DNA from: Antennarius striatus
Taxonomy: Eukaryota > Chordata > Actinopteri > Lophiiformes > Antennariidae
Assembly (NCBI RefSeq): GCF_040054535.1
Contig: NC_090797.1
Span: 6,193,001 to 6,257,000, forward strand
Length of the DNA: 64,000 bases
Reading direction: 5' to 3'
The translations under genes and the position numbers were made by a program. Each line of letters opens with the position of its first letter. The stretch's first letter is position 1. Shown one piece after another: positions 40,380 to 53,605 of the stretch. Under the pieces are notes generated by a model that worked only from the letters and a program-made list of their open reading frames with translations, was not told the DNA's origin and made no database searches.

Positions 40380-43300
40380 ATGGTCAGAGCCAGCGGTAAG
40401 TATTCACTTTTTAAACACAATCGAGAAACATCATAAATGAGTAAAATGGTGATGATCTCTCAAACCTATCCATCCAGGAATACTGAAGTTAGCAGCGCTC
40501 ATCTCTTCCTTGCTTCTTGCTGGTTTTCTGGCATTCCACCTGCTGGAGATAAACACGGATTTCAAAGTGGGCAGTTTCTTGTGTGGGTAGCATCAAAATT
40601 AAAATATACGTGTTGTATTTCTCTGACACACTAACAAATCACCTCAAAACCCAGAAGAGAGTATCTGTAACATGAAACCTTTTTATTTGATTGCATTTGA
40701 ATGGACATCATTAAGTTAACTTTTTTTTCTTCTTTTTACTTGTCAGCCAGATCTGGACAAGGCCATGAAACCTGTAAGTACGCTGCAGTATTTCATTTGT
40801 AGTATTTTGGTGTTCTTTCTCTTTAAAGCTTTATCACGGGGATACCAAACCTGTGTCATGTAGTGCAGAGGATTTGCATGATCTTCCAGTGTGTTCGAGT
40901 CAAAGGAAGGCACTATCTAGTTTCTGATATTTGCTTTGCCTACCGCTTTGCATGTAAATATTCCAATGAAGGTGTCTTTGTTCTTTGTGTGCATGATTGT
41001 CTCTACAAGCTTTTGTACTTCATATCTGATATCTCCAGGTGCCAGCTGCTATTGAAATGAAATATTTTATTCACAGACACAAAGCCTACCAGGTACAAGT
41101 GCGGGCTGTCAAAGTCATGTCCATCTCGACACTTCGCTTTCAAGATTGTGAGTGGGGCGGCCACAGTGGTGGGGCCCAGAATCTGCTTGGAGGACAAACT
41201 GTAAGTGGAGCACAGTTATTTTTAGATGATTTAGCATTAAAAGTATGTGAATTCTGCACACACAAACTAGACAAACCTTTAACAGCAAGCACCAGTAATC
41301 CTTGTTTGTACTTGTAAATGCAGGACAATATTTGAATTAGAAGTCAGTTTTATACTGCTGATGTAGGACAATATTTGAATTAGAAGTCAGTTTTACACTG
41401 CTGCTGCCTTCTGGGACTGAGATGTCTTCAGCAATTAAAAATAGTTTATAAGACTGCCATTGCAGAACTGCACATAAGTCGTATTGCAGGACTTGCAATG
41501 CCAAGTAAGCTCGAGGCAACAGAACTGAAACATGTTACGCTACAATTTTTTTGCTGCTAGTAACAAAGGAGCTTATCTAACACGTCTTACTGATGTGGCA
41601 GTTTGTTAGTGTTTGTCAGATGTGAATCAGTCCTCTTCATTTAAAAAGTTACTAGAGAAATGAAGAATTCTGTGCGATACATCTTCAGTTCACAGCATAA
41701 ATAGCAGGAAAAGAAAAGAAAAAGTAATTTGATTCCAGTGTCATGGACCTCGAGCTATAAACTTTATGGTCTGTTGTATGGTCTCAGCATGTAGCAAACA
41801 ACAGCCAATCATAAAAAGCAGTCAGTCTTTACCTTTGTTATCAAGTGTGCTGTTGTCACTGATTTAAACATATAAAGTCGTACAAGGCACAATAAAGTAG
41901 TGAAGCTCAACCTTTCTGAGGGTCGGCAGGGTGGTTGAGAAGTACAGCGTGCAACATGGGTAGAAAAATCTGTTTAATTATATTTTTATTTCCTGGCAGA
42001 AATCCAAACGTGACTAATCTTCCTGTTTACATTAGTGTATCCCTTTGATTCGGTAGTTATCAAAGTATATCGGTGAGTGGCACACAATGCTGCTCAAGGC
42101 ATCTTTAAATGTTAAATACCCCTGGAGTGTATACTTAAATAGCTCATGAAAGGCTGAGTAAATAATGATGATGGTATTCCGATGGTGGCTGGTTAAACAT
42201 GACTTTACAGGAAATGTGTATCACAAGAGTCGTTTGGATGTTTTACCAGTTTAACAGTGATTATTCATTCATTCATTCATTTTCATGTACCGCCGCTGTA
42301 TCCGCCATAGCGCGTCACGGGGAGCTGGAGCCTATCCCAGCTGGCATAGGGTGTGAGGTGGGGGACACTCCGGGCACGACGCCAGTGCCACATACAAAGA
42401 CATACAAACGCGCACACACACACTCACTCCTATGGGCAATCAACCTGAAGCACATGTTTTTGGAGGTGGTAGGAAGCCGGAGAACCCGGAGAGAACCCAG
42501 GCAGACACGGGGAGAGTGCAGAAGAGATTATTACACAATGTCTCAGATAACAGATCTTAACTCTCACGGTTATGCAGTTATGTTGCAAACTACAATATAA
42601 CGACCACAATGTGAAATACTGAAGAAAAGTATTTCCTTCCTGTAGAATTTTGCAAAACAATTTAGAAAAAGGAGAAAAAAAAGACTTAGCTTAACAGGAT
42701 GACAGGTATTTTTAGGATCAAATATTTGTGGTGTTTTCTGTTCTTGCAGTGAAGTGACGCATTTTACAGCTATTCTACTAAATATCTCTGCAGATGGCCT
42801 AATATTAGTTGACGGGAACCAGTACAACCAGCATGACGAGTGTTGGAAGGAATTGTGCTGGTTTTGGTCACCGAGTGTTACTCCACCAACATGTGGTCAT
42901 TGAAAGAAAAAACTCAAGGAGAACATCCAACTCTTCTTACTCCTTCAGTTGCTTCTTGCCTGGTATCCAGTCAAAATATTAGCCGTGAGTGAAGTACAGT
43001 TTACTGACAGTAATTGCAGTGAATATTCTAAACTCAGCTTAGCATCTCCATCTTTTTTAATGGAATCATCCAACTTATGAAGCCAATAAATACTTGTACC
43101 CTGAGCTTTTCAACATTAACCGTCCGTTGTATATGATTCCTTGTCTTTTAAAATATGTGATAATCAAGTAATAAATGTCACCCTTCTTCTAATCAGCCTT
43201 ATATGTTTAGAATTTGAAAATCTGCTAATAAATACATCTTTTTAAATACTTTATGGAGGCAATGATTCATTGATCGAAAGCAGAAGAAGACTGCAGAAAC

Positions 43301-46087
43301 AATGCCTATGCAGTCAGTAAATGGCAAACAACACACTAAAACTGGTGCTTATATCAACACTTGCTAAAGGAAATCCTTTCATGATGTTTGATAATGGTAG
43401 AGAAGGGATTATGGTCCAGGAACTGCCACTGCACCAAACATAAATCTGTTGACTTACCGCATTGATTAAGTTCTTCTTATAACACTGTACATGGACAACG
43501 TGTGGTATCTTGGTGCTACATTAATGCAGTTCATTCATTCGCCAAATATTTACCTAGGGCAGTATTGTCTGCAGAGGTTATTACGGTGGCTCTACAAAGT
43601 GAACAGACCTTGGAATTAAAACTGGTAAAACCACTCTGCAAAGGCGTTTCATGTGTAGGACCCGTGTCTATTGGTGTCACTACTACTATGTTTACATCTA
43701 CGTGCAAAATGCACAATGTGAGTTCAACAAAAAGACAACGGAGTGAAGTAAAGATTTTTTTTTTAACGTCATGTCTGTTCTCAACATGTTGTAAAAAGGA
43801 GGGACTCCGCCTTCTTTTTTTGTTACAGACTGATGAGCAGTGTGAAGAACAATGTGGGAAGAGGAATCAACATTGTTCTGGTTAATGGTAATGTTATTGT
43901 AATTTTATAATGTGCACAATTAATAATGAATAAATAATTTAGTCCTGCTGGCCTGTAAAATTAGAATTGCTGAGAAGAAAGAAGACGTTTCGAATCTGAT
44001 GCCTGTTTAGTTTGTTGTGCTTTTACATGTACATTTACATTTTTTTTTGCTTGTCACCCGCAGGGAAAACAGGGAATCTTATCAAGACAGAAGCTTTTGA
44101 TATGTGGGCGGGGGGTGAGTCTGTTTTAGTACCTTTTTAGTTTGGTCATTGAAAGCACAAATGCATTAACTGTGATTAACTTTGTGCAGATGTGGCCACC
44201 TTGATCAAGTTTCTGAAGGAAATCGAGGATGGGACAGTGGTCATGATGGCCTCCTTTGACGATTGCTCCACAAAGTAAGAGCTTCTGTTCAAAATATTCC
44301 CTCACTTGCTGATGCCTAATACAATTGAAGCGGTGTTGTCTCTGTTATCTTTGTCTCTGATGCGTCTGTGAACTGATGTACCCAAAAGATAATATCCATG
44401 TTCTTTGTTCCATAGACTCACTGATGAAGCCAGGAATCTCATCGCTGAGCTTGGCAGCACGGCGATCACCACGCTGGGCTTCAGGGATAACTGGATCTTT
44501 GTAGGAGGGAAAGGCATCAAAACGAAGAGTCCGTTTGAGCAGGTAACAAATCCACAAAGCTCAGTTGAAAAGGTTTATGTAGGAAATGGTATGCCACTTG
44601 CAGTGTCATCAGCTGATTCCTTTTTTTCTGGAAATATGTTTAGATTCTGGGTTTGTTCAGAGTTTGCTTTGAAACATGAAAATAACAGTTCTATGCAGGG
44701 TGCGATTTTTACAAAAAACAGGGTGATTTTTAAAAAAATAAGCAATCAAAAGGCCTAAAGCTTTTTTAGGTTAATGGTTGGCCCTATCAGCTGAAATTTT
44801 GAACAGTTTAGCATTCATATTTAATACAAACTTAAAAAGACATGATGCATTTCATTTTCTGTGCCAGCCACGATATGGAAGATGTTCTAATTTGACTTCA
44901 GGATTGTGGACATGGCAAAAGGATTTAGTCTGATGTGAACCTTCTAGCTGTGAGGCGACAGCGCTACCCACTGCTTCACCGTGACGCCCTAGTTAAATCA
45001 GTGATTCTCAGATAGTGGGGGACGGTGAAATCCCAGGAGAGCACACATGAGTCCGGGGGACCAGCACAGTGAAAATGTTTAAATGCGGTAGAATAAAATG
45101 TAACTTTTTTGCACTAGAATAAAATGTAATTGCACATCTGCTAAACTGTAGTAGGTGGTAGTGGTCATTAACACTGACTATTAGAATGGGGTTTATTTCT
45201 TTTATTTTTTTTTACTGAGCAGGTACACGCACGCACGCACACACACACACACACACACACACATCAAAGTGCATTTTCGGCAAAAGGTGGAGGCACAAAA
45301 TCTTTTTGTCTTTCTTTGGGGGAGGGGGTTTATCAAAAATAATTGAATATTTTATAAAATTCGTGAAGAGCCTTTGAAAAACAACTGTCGCACAAACGTT
45401 TGTTCCTCACAACAACCATTCAGCTTAAGCTGAACGAGACATATGTTTACTTCACTAGTAGATAAGAGGCAGTGATGTGGTCAGCCAGGTTTCGTAAGTG
45501 CTTAGAAGAACACGCCTTTTGTCCTGTATTTGTTTTTTGTTTGGGTTTTTTTGGTAGCTAAGCCTTTACAGGACTGGTGTACTCTGTCAGATATGAAGCT
45601 TTTACACCTCAACCATATTTGTTCTGCTGACCACAGACTGAAAACTACTGGAGGAGAAACTCTAGTTTCTTGTACTCTATGATACTATAAGATGTTCACT
45701 TTGACATAAAAGGGAAAAAAAACACACTATTATTGTATTTATATCTACTCTAATATCTTTCTATCTCAAAGGACAGTGGTTTTAGCTACGATATTGTCAC
45801 ATTATTTCACTGTTGTTGATGGATGTGGATTTTACTAATTTCTGATTTTGTCTTTGGAGACCTTTCCTTTCATAAGGTAACCAAATGCAATGCACCGTGT
45901 CTTGTGGTCACCACACCCGACGTTCACTTGTATTACAAAGACATGGATTCTGGTTTCAGGAACTGTTTTGTAACTGTCTTGTTATTGTATCCCCCAGCAT
46001 ATAAAGAACAATGCAGATTCCAACAAATTCGAGGGATGGCCCGAAGTGTTGGAGATGGAAGGCTGCGTGCCTCAGAGGCAGGACTGA
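40380..46087 (+). CDS. fam3c: fam3c (ILEI), secreted FAM3-family protein, 227 residues
   Basis: Coding exons: 40380-40395 (exon from 40342), 40478-40582, 40747-40773, 41077-41200, 43829-43887, 44064-44114, 44190-44274, 44416-44542, 45998-46087. The sum is 684 nt, i.e. 227 residues, the human FAM3C length. The exon 3/4 junction is ambiguous by four bases (40586 with 40751 also works). An N-terminal hydrophobic anchor ([17 protein letters not shown]) is followed by the FAM3 lectin-like domain: [92 protein letters not shown]3C is a secreted factor linked to epithelial-mesenchymal transition. Residue 185 is Val and Cys appears at 153 (see findings). FAM3A is the next nearest relative but fits less well. 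Confidence 0.94.
41322..41402. repeat. 43-bp tandem duplication in a fam3c intron
   Basis: AGGACAATATTTGAATTAGA and the rest of the unit starts at 41322 and again at 41365, with only a few differences. Confidence 0.9.
42264..42525 (+). repeat. Common teleost dispersed repeat (LINE/SINE-related)
   Basis: (ATTC)n at the left, then GGGGAGCTGGAGCCTATCCC, GGGACACTCCGGGCA, a CACACTCACTC stretch, ATGTTTTTGGAGGTGG and GGAGAACCCGGAGAGAACCC. This series of words recurs across fish genomes. I know it from many fish sequences but cannot assign the family with certainty. It lies in fam3c intron sequence. Confidence 0.8.
44938..44992 (+). repeat. Fragment of the same teleost repeat (3' portion)
   Basis: GAACCTTCTAGCTGTGAGGC then GACAGCGCTACCCACTGC and TTCACCGTGACGCCC is the usual end of the repeat seen at 42264-42525, here alone. 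Confidence 0.75.
45224..45262. repeat. (CACG)n/(CA)n microsatellite
   Basis: Three CACG units followed by a CA run in the last fam3c intron. Confidence 0.9.
45640..45905 (+). repeat. Left copy of a diverged duplication flanking the last fam3c exon
   Basis: It shares ordered words with 46290-46640: ATATCTACTC(T), TATCTCAAAGG, ATTATTTC(A/G)CTGTT, GATGGATGTGGATTTTACT, GAGAC.TTTCCTTTCAT and AACCAAATG. Spacing is similar in the first half; the right copy has an insertion of about 90 bases before the last words. Confidence 0.7.
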
Positions 46088-46289
46088 TTAGACCTCCTGC
46101 CGTCGACGTCGACCCATTTCTCGCCTCCTGTCCTTCGCCCTATCATCCTGACATTCCTGCCCGCATGCAACTTTTTTTTTAGTGGTTATGCTTCTTTGGG
46201 CTGAGAGGTCATTTTCTACCATTTACCCTGAAGGTTCATTCAGATGTAGAATCTCTCTGGTATATATTTGAAGGAATGAGGAACTGGTG

Positions 46290-46640
46290 GGGAAACTCCA
46301 GTTCCCAGACTTTTTGCACTCCCTGAAACCATTAGATCGATGTTTACTGTGGCTCATGGGTAGGGTGCACTCCTAAAAGGGAAAAACATACTATTGGATT
46401 GATATCTACTCTGATATCTGTTTATCTCAAAGGGAAATGAACCTATGATGATGATGTTACGTTATTTCGCTGTTGATGGATGTGGATTTTACTGCCCTGA
46501 CGTTTTCTTTTTCCTTTGAATATCTGCCTTAATCTCAGTAACCTTTACTGTAATTGTAATTCACTGTAATTTGAGAATGTGATTATTAACAGATTTTTTT
46601 GAGACATTTCCTTTCATATTATAACCAAATGTACCGTATT
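46290..46640 (+). repeat. Right copy of the diverged duplication, in the fam3c 3' UTR
   Basis: Counterpart of 45640-45905. It lies after the fam3c stop and before the polyadenylation signals (AATAAA at 46702-46707 and again near 46740), so it would be transcribed in the mRNA. Confidence 0.7.
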
Positions 46641-48067
46641 CACTGTGAAATTTGTATATATGTGTTTAGAGGAGGGTTCAGATTTTGAAAGGTCCTAATT
46701 TAATAAACACCGTAATAATATTAATATAATTTCTTAAATAAAATAAACAAGTGACAATGAATGTGTGGACTGGATCTGCTGGTGAGAAGTTCTTTCACTG
46801 CTAGGCTTTTTTTTTTTTTTTTTTACATGAAAATACGTGACAGAAGAAGAGGAACTCTGTTCTGCTGTGGATCACCTAAATATAACAGCAGTTAATCATT
46901 ATTGTTTTAATCTTTACAGCGAAAGGCTATTCACTTAAAATAGATGCCACCCATAACGGAGACAACTGTAGAAACAGTTGTGTTTGTTTTGCTGGAGATA
47001 CAATAACCTGTTGTACTTTGTCTTGTCGTCAGTTCTCAGTTTATTTGGATATCTTTCAACTATGGTCGTATTGTTTTCTCTCTGTCTCTCTCGACACTGT
47101 TCAGTGACAACTCAATGTTAATTATTTTCCCACTAGATTCCAGTTCATTCCATGTGACTGCTGGAATGCAGTGCATCCAGTCACCTTTTCACATTCGGAT
47201 TCATGCCTAGACAAACTGACTTATAGCTTCTTAATTATAGCTTAACTAAAATATTTTCCCCATATAGGTTTCTTCTGTTTATGTCTTCATCTAACATTGA
47301 GAAAAAAACGATGCATTATGAACATAAAATTTATATTTTTTAGTCATCCAGAAGTTGACTTGCTCGTGTGCTACAGATCTGTGTCCTGCTGCATAACCCA
47401 CATGCGCTCCAGCTTGAGGTCACAAACCGATGGCTGGCTATTCTCTGTCACTTCAACCACCAGGTTTAACTGGTGTTTTAATGGAATGTTGCGTTAGGTT
47501 TACACCTGAGGCAACAAGACAGACACCTTCCAAAAATTCCACTGTTGTCTTGTCAGTCCACAGAATATTTTGTGAATAAAGTGGCAAGTGTGATATAAGC
47601 CTTTGTCATTTGGTGTGTTGTAATTCCAGCTTCAAATTCTTCTATGGACACTATTTCTCCTTCTAATTGTGGAGTCAAAAACACACCCTCACTGAGCCAA
47701 GTGAGACCTACAGTTTTTTTTAAATGTTCTGAGATCTTCTGAGACCTCCTTGAAGGCTTTCAATGTGCTCTTGAAATAACTTTGGAAGGCCGGGTAATTT
47801 TGGGAATTCCGTTTTTGTACAGGCCCTGTTTGGGTTAGATGATCACGAACATTTAAGCATGAAAAACATGCAAAAACATTTTTTTTTAAATAATCAGAAG
47901 AGGAAATACTTTTTCACAAAACGGTTGTGAGAGTTGACGGCCAGGGGGCGCCACTGCTTCATTTATTCTGGTTAACGTACTGACTGTTTTATTAAGTGCA
48001 GGCAAATTATGAAATTCGTTTCTTATCAAAGTGTGGTCAACATCATAATCACATGCCTGTGCTCTGC

Positions 48068-48078
48068 GTGTGTGTGTG

Positions 48079-48149
<71 letters not shown>
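48068..48149. repeat. (GT)n microsatellite
   Basis: A GT run with a single GC interruption near 48084. Confidence 0.95.
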
Positions 48150-48150
<1 letters not shown>

Positions 48151-51100
48151 GGGGGTATTGGCATATGGCTTGATAATAAGTGGGGTCTTTTTTGAGTAAG
48201 ACTTGGGTTAAACCCAAACTAACATTTGATATCTACCTATTACATAATTTATTTGGCACAGATGAGATGAATGTTCAAAAATTCATGGTGTTTATGTGAA
48301 GGAGGGAATTTTAGAGATTCTCTGTTGGCCCTGTTGAGACCTGTATGTCTGTTACACCGCACATGTGCTCTGGTTGTTGTTTAAACACATTTTAAATTGG
48401 AGTTTATTCTGCTACACCATCAGGGTGAATTCAATTTCCAGCACTTTGCAGTCACAAGAATAGTTTTTCCTCTACTCAAAAACTGCGATGCATTTTCACA
48501 GAACCTTTGTGGGTTATAAATAATGTGAAAAAACCCTGAATACTTATCAACTACAATGAATTTTGATAACAACACAGCAACATAACAAAAGAGAATAAAA
48601 CATTAAAATGATTACTGCATTTTAGAAACCTGCACAGGTGAGGAACGCAAGTTTTCAGGTGCTTTTTGGCGCACCCTGGTGGCCATCTGAGTGCAACGCA
48701 GCTGCTAAGTGGAATTAGATATCTGGGTTTTTCCTGCACAACCACTTAGTCACACCCAACACATACTTTTTACCATAATTTTTCTGTTTTTAGTAACATT
48801 CTATCATGCAAACAGCTGCGCACAGTCTGTCTTGCGTGCTGCATGTGACTCTTGTTTTGATTCTCCTTCGATACAGACCCCTTCTTTATTCCCTGGAAAG
48901 GAAAAAAAAAAAAAAGCTGAGGCGCGCTCCCCCAGAGCTCTGCACATGACATCCCTCTGACATTCAAGCTCTCTATTTGTGTTTACACAACAGAGTTCAG
49001 TGTGCGGCATTTATCACGTCTTGCATTGATAGATCCTTGCATGTGGTCTGGTATGTGGGCCTTGCATATCAATATGTTCTTGTTTCTGCGTGCAGTTAGA
49101 GGTATGTTCGCACGATGCCTTCAAAAGTACGCACGTCGGTGTTTGTGTGGGCTGAACCACCTCTGAGCTGTTTCCATGCTGAGAGATGGACTGTGGGAGG
49201 GAATCGTCTTCGGCTCGTCTTATATAAGACATGCCATATGATGCATTATGTACGAATAGAGAACATCTCCATCCAATAAACTTCCAGTGATGAGACGTGT
49301 CGTGGTAGCTTGAGGGCAAATCTGCACAAACACAGGAGGACTAGGAGGATAGCATGCTCTCATGAAACAAAACAACTTTTTTCCCTCTCCTTTCTCCCCT
49401 TCAGCCTTCTTCCCAAAGTAAATCTGTCCACATAACAAAGAAACCCAAGGAGCCCAACAAGTCTCTGCTGCCTCTCTGTGCCCTCTGACCCTTGACCTTT
49501 CACCCCGTGACGCTAATGCTTCAGTTTGCTCCAAGACAAGCATCAAAACAACCCCTCTTCACACTGTGAGGTTTGTGATGAAAATGCATTTTCCACTTTA
49601 CTGACTGGAGCTGAATCTTTTCCAGTGACTGTGACGCTAACACGCTACCCTCATTGCTGACCACAGACCAAAATGCAGACACAGCTCAGAGTTTCAACCA
49701 TCTATTTGCACCCAACACCTGTTTCCGTCGCCTCCTTCCCTCCCCCCACAACCTCCAGCAGCTGATCAAAAATCAACTGGCAACTGATGGCAGCTGGGTG
49801 GTGACCTTTTAAACACATTCTCAGACTGACATACCTAACTCCAAAAGACACCCAAACATTTACACAAGTCAAATACTTGAAACCTAAGAACTTCAAGGGA
49901 TTCATATTGTGACCACTGGTGGCCTTTGGGTACATTTGTCCAACTAAACACATGTTTCAGTGTCTCCACCATGAACATATGGACAGGAAGAGATGCTTTA
50001 AACAATCTTCTCCATTGTTTAATGCACAAAGAGTAAGAGCTAAAAAGTACACGTCAACAAGGTCATGTCGGTTTGGGCTTGAAGAACACGTCTGTGAAAC
50101 ATAACAGACATCCTGTGTTACAAACAGATGATAAGAAGATGTCATGAAGTTTATAGAATTTGTAGAATCCAGACTTCCTAAACAACAAAGTCAGAGTAGA
50201 TGATTATTATTCTTAACCATTTTTTAAATTGAAGATGTTGTTCAACCAAGTATACCTTCCTTCTCTCCCCATTGTTGGGAGTCATTAATTGTTGTTTCTT
50301 TAGGCATTTTAAAACAGTACTGTTGTTGATAGTGAGATAAGCTTTCATGGATTATACCGAGTATCCATCAAAATATGAATCAGATTTCTGACAACTAAAA
50401 ACAGCCTGTGGACATCTTACTAACTTACAATCCACCATTCCTTTCTCTACGAACCTCCAGGTTCTCTCTGTCATCCACTTACACCACGATAACAAACACT
50501 TATTTGTGAGTTCTGCGTGGGTCTGTGGGCTGTGACCACTCACCCAGCCTCTTATCTGATACTGAACCCCGAACGGAGCCTAACCCTGTTGTTTACGTCC
50601 AGCTCTGTATATTAACTCTTAGACTCCTTCAAACCTTTCCCACAGTCTCTGATTTCCTTACAACCCCCCGACGCTTAAGTCGCTTTAAATTATATAACCT
50701 CACCCCTGCTCACAAACATGCCTCAAGGGAGTTTTTCTTGCAATGTGTGACTCATCCTACACCATGCTGGTACCTTCATATTAGTCTTCATCAGCGTTTA
50801 GCCCCTAGCTATTAAGCAACGAACTACTTCATCACTTTTGTTCCAGTGTACTTCAGTGCAACAGCTTCTGTTTCATATAGTATTACTGTAATTGAATTGA
50901 CTCTGTCTAAATATGTTTTAGTTGTGTGATTTCCATTTCGTATGAGCAGCCGTAGTCGGGTTCTCTTGATCCAAACCAAAGTGAAGACTTCTGAAATATG
51001 GCAGAAAATCATTTGAGTGAATTTTCATCTTGCAATTTTAAATCTGACAGAAAATAAGTTTATAAAAGAAAAGGAATGTGGAAAAGGTCGCAACCTGATT

Positions 51101-51990
51101 GGAGTGCTTGTGTGACACATCGGTGACGTAGATTGTGTGACTTGAACTTTCCCCCTAACACATTAATTCAGTGTGTGGGTTTAAATGTGCTTGTTGGATT
51201 GGCATATTCACCATCTGAGAACTCACTAAGAGTTAAACGTATAAAAGGAATCAGAACAGTGGCAGGAATTCCTCCGTAGCACACAAACAAAGAAAAGATA
51301 TACAGCAAGGAGATGGTGGTTCACATCCTGTTTTCGGCCTCTGGGCTGTGCTGAAATCGTACTTCAGTTAAACAGAGTATGTTTAGAAGCAGACCCAGAC
51401 CCATCTCTTTATATGGGCGTTGTTTGACGTGTACCAAAGTTCGGTTGGCAGCGTTCACATTCAAATGAACGCCACAAACAAAGCAATTGTGTCAGAGTTT
51501 GCTTTAAACAAACCGAGCGTGAATCCACCCTAAACTAGCGAACAGCTAACACAAACCATTTGTCCTTTTTGCATAGAGATCACACAAAAACATCACTGCA
51601 GAGACCCTTCTCTAGTTGCTTTTGTTTATTTATACATTTGTCTTGTCTTCGGTGAATGATGGCAACACTCCTCCCTCAGTGATTTCCGGTGTTATTGTGC
51701 CTTGTCCTCCTAATCTATAAGCTTTTCAGAGAGTCTGCACAAATAAGGAAGAACTGAAGGTCGAGGACATATGGAAAGATCCGTTTGTATTTATACTCAT
51801 CTAACGCTGAGTTTAAATCAGCTTTAAGAACTCTAACTTATATGGAGTTAGCACAAAGACGTAGAAGAGTGAAAAGATTAAAACAGAAGCAGCGCTGCAG
51901 AGATGCAGGAACCTCCTCCCCCATCAGTCTGAGCAGTGACCTCACTGCCCTTGCTTTCCGCCCCACAGGCCTATAATTGCCTCTCCAAAC

Positions 51991-51995
51991 ACACA

Positions 51996-52075
<80 letters not shown>
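51991..52075. repeat. (CA)n microsatellite
   Basis: A CA run of about 80 bases, 140 bases before the longer array at 52218. Confidence 0.95.
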
Positions 52076-52078
<3 letters not shown>

Positions 52079-52217
52079 ATCCAGACAGCTGTGTTTACAC
52101 TCCGTGGGTCTGTGGGAACTTTCTGCTGACCTCAGCACAGACAAACACTGTGTAGGCCATAAGATCAATAGCCGATCATATGCATCTTTTCACTCTATAT
52201 GTGCATTTCTAAATGGA

Positions 52218-52448
<231 letters not shown>

Positions 52449-53589
52449 AGATAGACCAGAGTTGATGAAACAATTTGCACAGAGACTACAGAGACTAAAC
52501 ACACTTCTGCATGGATGGCTGTCTGAAGCGTGTCACGGAGGGCTTCTTTGTTGTTGTTTTGACAGCAGATAATTTTCCAAGAATATTTTTTTCAGGGAAA
52601 TCTAAAATCTTAATCAAGTTTCTACACTATGTCATGTGAAACAAGGCTAACCTTTTCACCTTCACTAATGGCCAGCATTGCCCATACACGAAACACACGC
52701 GCTCCCTCCGGTCTTGTCTGTAAAACAAAGGCTTCATTCATCGCCGTCTTTCTGACTTTCCTCTGCTCAGAGCTCAGGGTCGGGAAGTCGAGGCCGATCA
52801 CGATGCTGCCGGTAAACATATCCCGTTTTAGACACGCCAGACTGGATGAGTGGAAACCGCAATCCTAGTATGAGCACTGGACTTCTTCCCCAGTATATAA
52901 TAACCCCTATCCTTCATATTTATTAGGTGCAAACCGTGCAAACGTTTACTGTGATTATTAAGACTATAATATTAGCAGCACATTCACCATATTGTGTTGA
53001 AGCCAATAATTTAATTTTATTTGAATTCCATATAGGCAACTGTACGTACTTTCACACTGTGCAATATTTTGAATAGAAATGTGTGGTTGTAAGTTTTTTA
53101 ATTTTTTTTGACATGCAATTCCCCTGTGATGAACAGAATAGGAAAATTATTACTGGGAATCCATAAAGACTTCATTCAAAATAATAATTTGTGTACTCTT
53201 TTCTTGTGTTTTGACTCTCAGTGGGACAAAACATCATTTGCATCTGGACGTTGCTTTTCACGTCATTTTGATATGATTTTTATGAGTTCTTGAATGAAAG
53301 CGCGCAGGCATTAAAGCACACGAAAGGCCGTCTGGAAAAATATTATTAATGTGACCGCAAAGTCTGCTGCATTCATTATGCAACATTGTGTCTACAGTAC
53401 AGACAACACTCCACTCTAATTTTGCTCATTGAGAACTATCATTCTGCAACCACAATTCCTTCCCAGAGCAATGCCCTGCATTATAGGGCGTCATTGCACT
53501 TGACTTTGCACCACAGAACTAAAGGCCGAACCAATCATAGTCGTGCATTTTGTCTGACCTGTTCTAGGAGCTCCAAGAAAGTGAGAAAC

Positions 53590-53605
53590 TGACGTCATGA
53601 CGTCA
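53590..53605. promoter_or_regulatory. Two abutting consensus CREs
   Basis: TGACGTCATGACGTCA is two perfect CREB/ATF sites back to back with no spacer, far from any gene that I can see. Confidence 0.6.
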
